A DNA stretch of 64,000 bases, from contig NC_039302.1 of the NCBI RefSeq assembly GCF_900246225.1, positions 38,545,936-38,609,935 of the forward strand, read 5' to 3'. The stretch is from Astatotilapia calliptera (lineage: Eukaryota > Chordata > Actinopteri > Cichliformes > Cichlidae). Below the pieces are notes generated by a model that did no database searches, was not told the origin of the DNA, and was given only the letters and a program-made list of their open reading frames with translations. Of this stretch, positions 58,021 to 64,000 are shown one piece after another (the stretch's first letter is position 1; each line of letters begins with the position of its first letter). The translations under genes and the position numbers were made by a program.

Positions 58021-60073
58021 GTGGTACTGACTTGGTGTTCTTTATTGCTGTTACTGCTTTCATGGTTATTGATTCTATTGAACAGATGTCAGTTATTCAC
58101 AGTCCAGTTGTTGTTCCCAACTATCCAGAGTTGGGACAAGGAAGCAGAGTTGCAGTCTCAACTCAAAGAAGTCCTGCCATTAATTAATTCTTCGATCTTA
58201 AATATGATCAACCTATCTCTAATAATCAGCTATGTACCACAGGCCTTCAAGCTGGCTGTAGTTAAACCTTTACTTAGAAAGCATCTCTAGACCCAGCAGT
58301 CTTAGCTAATTATACGCCAATCTCCAACCTTCCTGTCATATCAAACATCCTTGAAAGAGTAGTTGTCAAACAGCTAACAGATCATCTGCAGAGGCTTATT
58401 TGAAGAGTTTCAGTCAGGTTTCAGAGCTCAGCACAGCACAGAAACAGCTTTAGTGAAGGTTACAAATGATCTTCTTATGGCCTCTGACAATGGACTCATC
58501 TCTGTGCTTGTCCTGCTAGACCTCAGTGCAGCGTTCGATACTGTCGACCATAATATCCTATTAGAGCGATTAGAACATGCTGTAGGTATTACAGGTACTG
58601 TGCTGCAGTTGTTTGTATCATATCTATCTAATAGACTCCAGTTTGTGCATGTAAATGGAGAGTCCTCTTCACACACTGAGGTTAATTATTGAGTTCCACA
58701 GGGTTCAGTGCTAGGACCAATTCTGTTTACATTATACATGCTTCCCTTAGGCAGTATCATTAGAAGACATAGCATACATTTTCACTGCTATGCTGATGAA
58801 ACCCAACTCTATCTGTCCATGAAGCCAGATAACACACACCAATGAGTTAAACTGCAGGAATGTCTTAAAGACATAAAGACCTGGATGGCCGCTAACTTTC
58901 TGTTTCTTAATTCAGATCAAACTGAGGTTATTGTACTTGGCCCTGAAAATCTTAGAAATATGGTATCTAAGCAGATTCTTACTCTGGATGGCATTACCTT
59001 GGCCTCCAGTAACACTGTGAGGAACCTTGGAGTCATTTCTGACCAGGACATGTCCTTCAATGCACATATTAAACAAATATGTAAGACTGCTTTCTTCCAT
59101 TTGTGCAACATCTCTAAAGTTAGAAATATTCTGTCTCAGCGTGACGCTGAAAAACTAGTTCATGCATTTATTACTTCCAGGCTGGACGACTGTAATTCAT
59201 TATTATCAGGAAGTCCTAAAAACTCCCTGAAAAGCCTTCAGCTAATCCAAAATGCTGCAGCAAGAGTCCTGACAGGGACTAGAAAGAGAGAGCAGATTTC
59301 TCCTGTTTTGGCTTCCCTTCATTGGCTCCCTGTTAAATCCAGAATTGAATTCAAAATCCTGCTGCTCACATACAAGGTCTTAAATAATCAGGCCCCATCT
59401 TATCTTAATGACCTTGTAGTACCATATCACCCTATTAGAGCACTTCGCTCTCACACTGTAGGCCTACTTGTTGTTCCTAGAGTATTTAAAAGTAGAATGG
59501 GAGGCAGAGCCTTCAGTTTTCAGGCCCCTCTTCTGTGGAACCAGCTTCCAGTTTGGATTCAGGAGACAGACACTATCTCTACTTTCAAGATTAGGCTTCA
59601 AACTTTCCTTTTTGCTAAAGCATATAGTTAGGGCTGGACCAGGTGACCCTGAATCCTCCCTTAGTTATGCTGCAATAGACATAGGCTGCCGGGGATTCCC
59701 ATGATGAGTTTTTCCTTTCCAGTCACCTTTCTCACTCACTATGTGTTAACAGACCTCTCTGCATTGAATCATATCTGTTATTAATCTCTGTCTCTCTTCC
59801 ACAGCATGTCTTTTATCCTGTCTTCCTTCTCTCACCGCAACCAATCACAGCAGATGGCCCCGCCCCTCCCTGAGCCTGGTTCTGCCGGAGGTTTCTTCCT
59901 GTTAAAAGGGAGTTTTTCCTTCCCACTGTCACCAAAGTGCTTGCTCATAGGGGGTCATATGATTGTTGGGTTTTTCTCTGTATCTATTATTGTACGATCT
60001 ACTGTACAATATAAAGCGCCTTGAGGCAACTGTTGTTGTGATTTGGCGCTGGATAAATAAAATTGAATTGGAT
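58021..60073 (+). mobile_element. 5'-truncated L2/Rex-type non-LTR retrotransposon
   Basis: The coding part runs from about 58140 to 59631, followed by a 3' UTR with CCCGCCCCTCCCTGAGCC and AGCGCCTTGAGGCAACTG, and a tail AATAAAATTGAATTGGATAA. Reverse-transcriptase landmarks are present: LVLLDLSAAFDTVDHNIL (motif A), VPQGSVLGPILF (motif B), and YADETQLY, where the usual YADD has Glu for the second Asp. Stops occur at 58288, 58690 and 58843. The last 248 codons (58885-59631) are open and end PLLWNQLPVWIQETDT ... LFAKAYS, typical of the L2 group. It is an inactive copy. Other pieces of this family lie at 19232, 20591, 30696 and 41625. Confidence 0.9.
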
Positions 60074-60092
60074 AACTGATTCAATACAGACT

Positions 60093-61526
60093 AAAGCAGG
60101 GCGATATGGCCAAAAATATTTATCACGATATATATTTGAAAATTTGCGATAACGATATAACTGACGATATAATTGATGCGAGACAAAATACAACTCCACA
60201 ACATTACTAGCGCAAAAAGACAACCTTCCATTTATTTTCACTTAAACAAAAAGCTGGTTTATATGTACATTAAAGCTTTATAAAAATTTAACAGTGCAAA
60301 TGCAAATTCCTTGCTGAAAGTTTAACCAAAAGGCATTTCCAGTAGAAATGGGCTGACATATCCTGAGCATAACCATGTATAATATCCACTGAAGTTAAAA
60401 AGAGGTGCTTTGCAACATTAAACTGCAGTGTGCAGTACGTATTTTTCGGACCATAAGGTGCACGGGATTATAAGGCACATTAAGCGAAACAAAGCAGTCA
60501 GATAAATCAAACTTTATTAAACTCATTCTTCTTGCTTCCTCCACTTCTGTACCATTGATTCATTAATGTTGAATTCTCTGGCAGCTGCTCTATTCCCATG
60601 TTGTTGCAGTATATTAATGACTAACCTCGTATTGTGGATGGATTATCTCAGTTGTTCTCCTGACTGAAGTTTGGTCCGTTTACAGCATCCTGCCATGCGA
60701 TTGCATTTGTCTCTAACTATCAGGAACCTTAACGTTAACTTTTATAAGTGGAAAAGTGTTAGTGTTCGTCCTCCAGCTTCACTGTTTATGTTATGCTAAC
60801 ATAGCTGTGTCGCTAGCGATCACGTAGCACATCATTATATAGCAGCTGGCCCAACTTCAGTAACCCTACAAACGTCACTGCTTTTTAGTTTCCTGTCTTC
60901 ATTTATGTTGGAAGTGATAGCAGAGCTGTACGTTTGATTTTTTTCAGAAATCTCTCAGTCAGAACGTGCTATATCATGCTTAGGTAACTAGCTAACTAAC
61001 TTCCGCTAGCTTCCTGCTAACTTCTAACTCCGTTAAATGTAATAACTTTTGTTTTCATGGATGCCTGGAAGTTAAACTTCATAGTTACACCTGGTAAAGC
61101 AGCAATGCTGATCGTTTTATTAAAGATGAAAGAATTTAGACAGTTTTTAACTCTCAGTGATGCTGCAGTGTTCGTTTGATCTGAAGAATACGGAGTTTAG
61201 GACCCAGATTACTCCCAGATTTAAGAGCATCTTAGTCCAACAAATACGACAATAACGACGGCCGCTTGCATGTTCTGCAAAAAAATGTGCTTTGTCGTGT
61301 ATCTGACGGACAAACACCAAACCAGTTCCACATCACTGAAGTTGCACCATTTTTACAAACCAATTCTGGTTCATCTGTTTCACTCAACAATCGGCCATGT
61401 GCGTATGAAAACAAAGGCACTGCGCATGCGCGTTTTACTCATATTCTATCGCGATATTTCATTTTCCTATCGTTGCCTAACATTATACCGGTATTACCGT
61501 GAACGGTATAATATGGCCCAGCCCTA
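60093..61526 (-). mobile_element. Internally deleted hAT transposon with BED-finger remnant on the minus strand
   Basis: Ends TAAAGCAGGGCGATATGG and CCATATTATACC-type sequence reading ATATGGCCCAGCCCTA at the right, flanked by an exact 8-bp duplication ATACAGAC (60085-60092 and 61527-61534). On the minus strand a frame at 61232-61420 contains GATSVMWNWFGVCPSDTRQ followed by CRTCKRP, the W, F and C-x2-C of a BED finger. No catalytic domain is left. An inner segment starting TTTTTCGGACCATAAGGTG (60441) looks like part of another dispersed repeat. Confidence 0.8.
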
Positions 61527-61534
61527 ATACAGAC

Positions 61535-64000
61535 TGTAGGCATCACCTCGTGAACCATCACCTGTACCTAAAAACACAGAGATGAGAATCATATTCACAC
61601 AAAACAAAGACTGCATTTTATGTGTTTTCTCAGTTTTAGCCTAAAAATGTCAGTGTTAGTATTTACCACCATAACCTCAAACACACACACTGCACTCACT
61701 GAGCTAAACAATGGCACTGCCGCAGATCTCGAGTCTGAAACAAAACGCCCATCTTTACTTTGATAGCTGTCATTTCTACACGAGATTTCCTTCTGCTGCT
61801 GGGGGAAATAAAGACTTAGTGATAATGGAGGATAATTACATCTCTCCCTCTCTCTCATGTTTTTCCTCTGGTGCTGCATCGCACAGGATGGATGCCAGTG
61901 AAGTCACAAACTGCAGCATTCAGGCCCATTACATCTGCAATGAGAGGAGATGCAAGCAACATCTGGCGTCTGAGCTGTGATAGAGAGTGCTGCCTGTGCC
62001 TTTTTAACGGATATCTGGAGGCAACACAGAATGGGATATCATATCTCAATGTTAACTCTTCAAAGCCCAATTAGAGGCAGAGCAGAGAGGGTGAGATGTA
62101 TGTGGAGAACGAGAGGAATAAAAAGAACAAAGCAGTGGGCAGGCAGAAGAGGAAGAGGGTGGGGGGAGGACATAACGGGGTGAAAATGGAAAAGGAAGAA
62201 GGAAGAGAATAAAAGCAAAAAATAAATGAAGAAAAATTAATAAGGTAGCTAACACAGACAGGAGGAATTAACTAAAGGCTAAGGAAGGAAGGGAGGAAGT
62301 TGGGAAGAAATCAAAGAGGTCTGAATAGCACAAAGAAAAATACGGTGTGACAACGTGGGAAGAAGAGAGAGGAAGTAAAGACTTAAGACTAATTATGAAA
62401 AGAAAGCTGATGACAGGAGTAAGCAAGCGTCCAGGAAATGTGTCAAAGCCACAAACATCCCAGGATCTACAAAAATCCTTATTATAATCCACATCAGTCT
62501 GTGGCATCTTCTTGAGAACTCCAAGTCCAAGGCCCTCAGCTGCAGACGGGCAGCATGCCAGTCCAGGTCACGGAGGAGCTCTTGTCTTGCGTGGAGCAGT
62601 TTAAATAGCTTGGGTTCTTCGCTGAAGAGCGAGAAACTGACGGATGAACCATAGATGGATGTTCATCTATTATAAAATACTTCCATACATTTTAGAGGAA
62701 TCCTGATGACAGTGATGGAAAGCAAACCAGTCACATGACCTCTTTGGTGGTTTTAACGAGGAGAAACAGCGTCACAGCAGAGATGTGTGGAAGGGAAAGC
62801 AGAGCAAGAGTGGGGGACTGTAATCAATTATCACCCCCAGCGTGCACACATGACCCACACAAATATGTGGTCACCATCGTGTTGTTACATATGGAGGTAA
62901 TCGTGCATGCTTCACTCTGTTTGTTCACTGGTATAACAAGGTTCACAAAGTGAAGTTGGAAGGGTTAGAGTTACAATATTTTTCCCTGACGCAGCTGCAC
63001 GTCTGACCAGCAGAGGGAGATCTCTGCTGAGAAGTGCCAGTCCTCACACTGCGTTCTTATCAGACACGACGGACAGACTTTAATGATTTTGTGTCTCGGA
63101 GGTTTCATCGACGTTCACAGGAGACAGGCGCATTTCCAGGAGCAGTAATTCATACTCATAGCTTAGTCCATGCAATAATAAAACTGTTTATGTTTACTAA
63201 TACACATTCCAACTTGCACTGGTTGTATCGGTGAATAAAGTTCTTCTACAGCTCCTGACACAATAAAATACAAGAAAGACAACCAAGGACCCAGATAGGT
63301 TGTAAACTGCCACACTGATGGAGTTTAACTGAAGTCAGCCCTGTGTGCGTGTCATGTTTAAGTTCAACCCGTCAGTGTGCGTTACTTTATCACAGTGTAA
63401 AGTGTTAGCCAGCCCTGATGCGGGGCGTTAGTCTCCCCTGTGACCACCTCCTTCACGTTGCCACTCATCTTCATGACAGGCTTGTTTTACTGTTAAATGT
63501 GCTACATAATAACTTAGAGAGGAGAAGTGTGATTTAATCTTAAAGCCCCCGTCACATAAACAGAAACACATGTTCAACAAAACAAGAACTCACCTTCAGA
63601 TGCAGCGAAGCGTCAAGCCGAGCCTTCAGCTGCTGTTACGGCAACGCGCAGCTGATCAGCAGCAGCCTGACAACTTCATTCACCCGGCACCTGCTAGCTG
63701 TCGATCACAAGAGACGGATCTGTGTGTGTGCGAGTGTGCGAGTCCTCGGGCTATTGATGAAGCCGTCAGAGAAAGGATGAGACTTGTCCATCACCAGTCT
63801 TTATCTCTTTTGCTGTCAGTTGCTCTCTCCTCTCTCTGTGCCCTTCATCCCAGTCTTCAGAACTCCCCATTCATCCTTCATCCTGCCTCCCACACACAAT
63901 CATCTTCTGCACACCTTCACCACTCCCACCTGTACTTACCCACAATGCTATTAAATGCTATGCTGCTACAATGTGCCCACATGGCACTGAGGACAGCCGT
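61535..64000. other. Noncoding DNA with a candidate conserved block
   Basis: 61780-62080 is unique, with ATGGATGCCAGTGAAGTCAC and GGGATATCATATCTC-type sequence, and may be conserved. 62080-62420 is purine-rich. No exon, repeat with ends, or RNA gene was recognised up to the window edge. Confidence 0.4.

Overview
The window is vertebrate genomic DNA, most likely from a percomorph teleost fish. A cichlid is my guess from the repeat mix, but I cannot prove it. Coding sequence is very sparse. Repeats are typical of fish: an L2-type LINE, a Penelope-like element, Tc1/mariner and hAT DNA transposons, tRNA-derived SINEs, the 'GGGGACC' fish repeat, CA-rich satellites and a Gmr1-like LTR element. Long AT-rich, non-repetitive stretches look like conserved noncoding sequence around a developmental regulator. 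No operon, CRISPR array or other prokaryotic feature is present.

Host genes, both on the + strand. (1) A probable last exon at 13771-13913 has a good splice acceptor and a 47-residue C-terminus, followed by an AT-rich 3' UTR with two overlapping AATAAA signals at 15476-15487. I cannot name this gene. (2) An exon at 38439-38668 encodes one C2H2 zinc finger and a conserved-looking basic tail, resembling the last finger of ZNF536-type proteins (tentative). The rest of that gene is not visible here.

Layout. 1-13.3 kb: unique, probably regulatory DNA. 13.3-15.5 kb: fish repeat, then the terminal exon and 3' UTR. 15.5-27.6 kb: mostly unique, with SINE and L2 pieces and two hAT elements. 27.6-35.1 kb: a Tc1-like element with 280-bp inverted repeats, a Tc1 copy with a complete catalytic triad but no 3' end, a 1.9-kb CA satellite, and nested hAT elements. 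35-45.4 kb: mostly unique, with the zinc-finger exon. 45.5-46.7 kb: Penelope-like relic. 48.0-53.4 kb: a nested stack (TIR element > SINE and Gmr1-like LTR element > solo LTR). 53.4-56.5 kb: unique. 56.5-60.1 kb: a 1.5-kb minisatellite abutting an L2 LINE. 60.1-61.5 kb: a hAT element. 61.5-64 kb: unique.

I found no convincing new biological system. The most unusual structures are the Gmr1-like element (protease followed directly by integrase, RT absent, and host flank duplicated in front of its second LTR), the run of internally deleted hAT elements that all keep BED-finger traces, the Tc1/L2 chimeric reading frame, and a perfect palindrome of two DR1 nuclear-receptor sites at 12845-12888.
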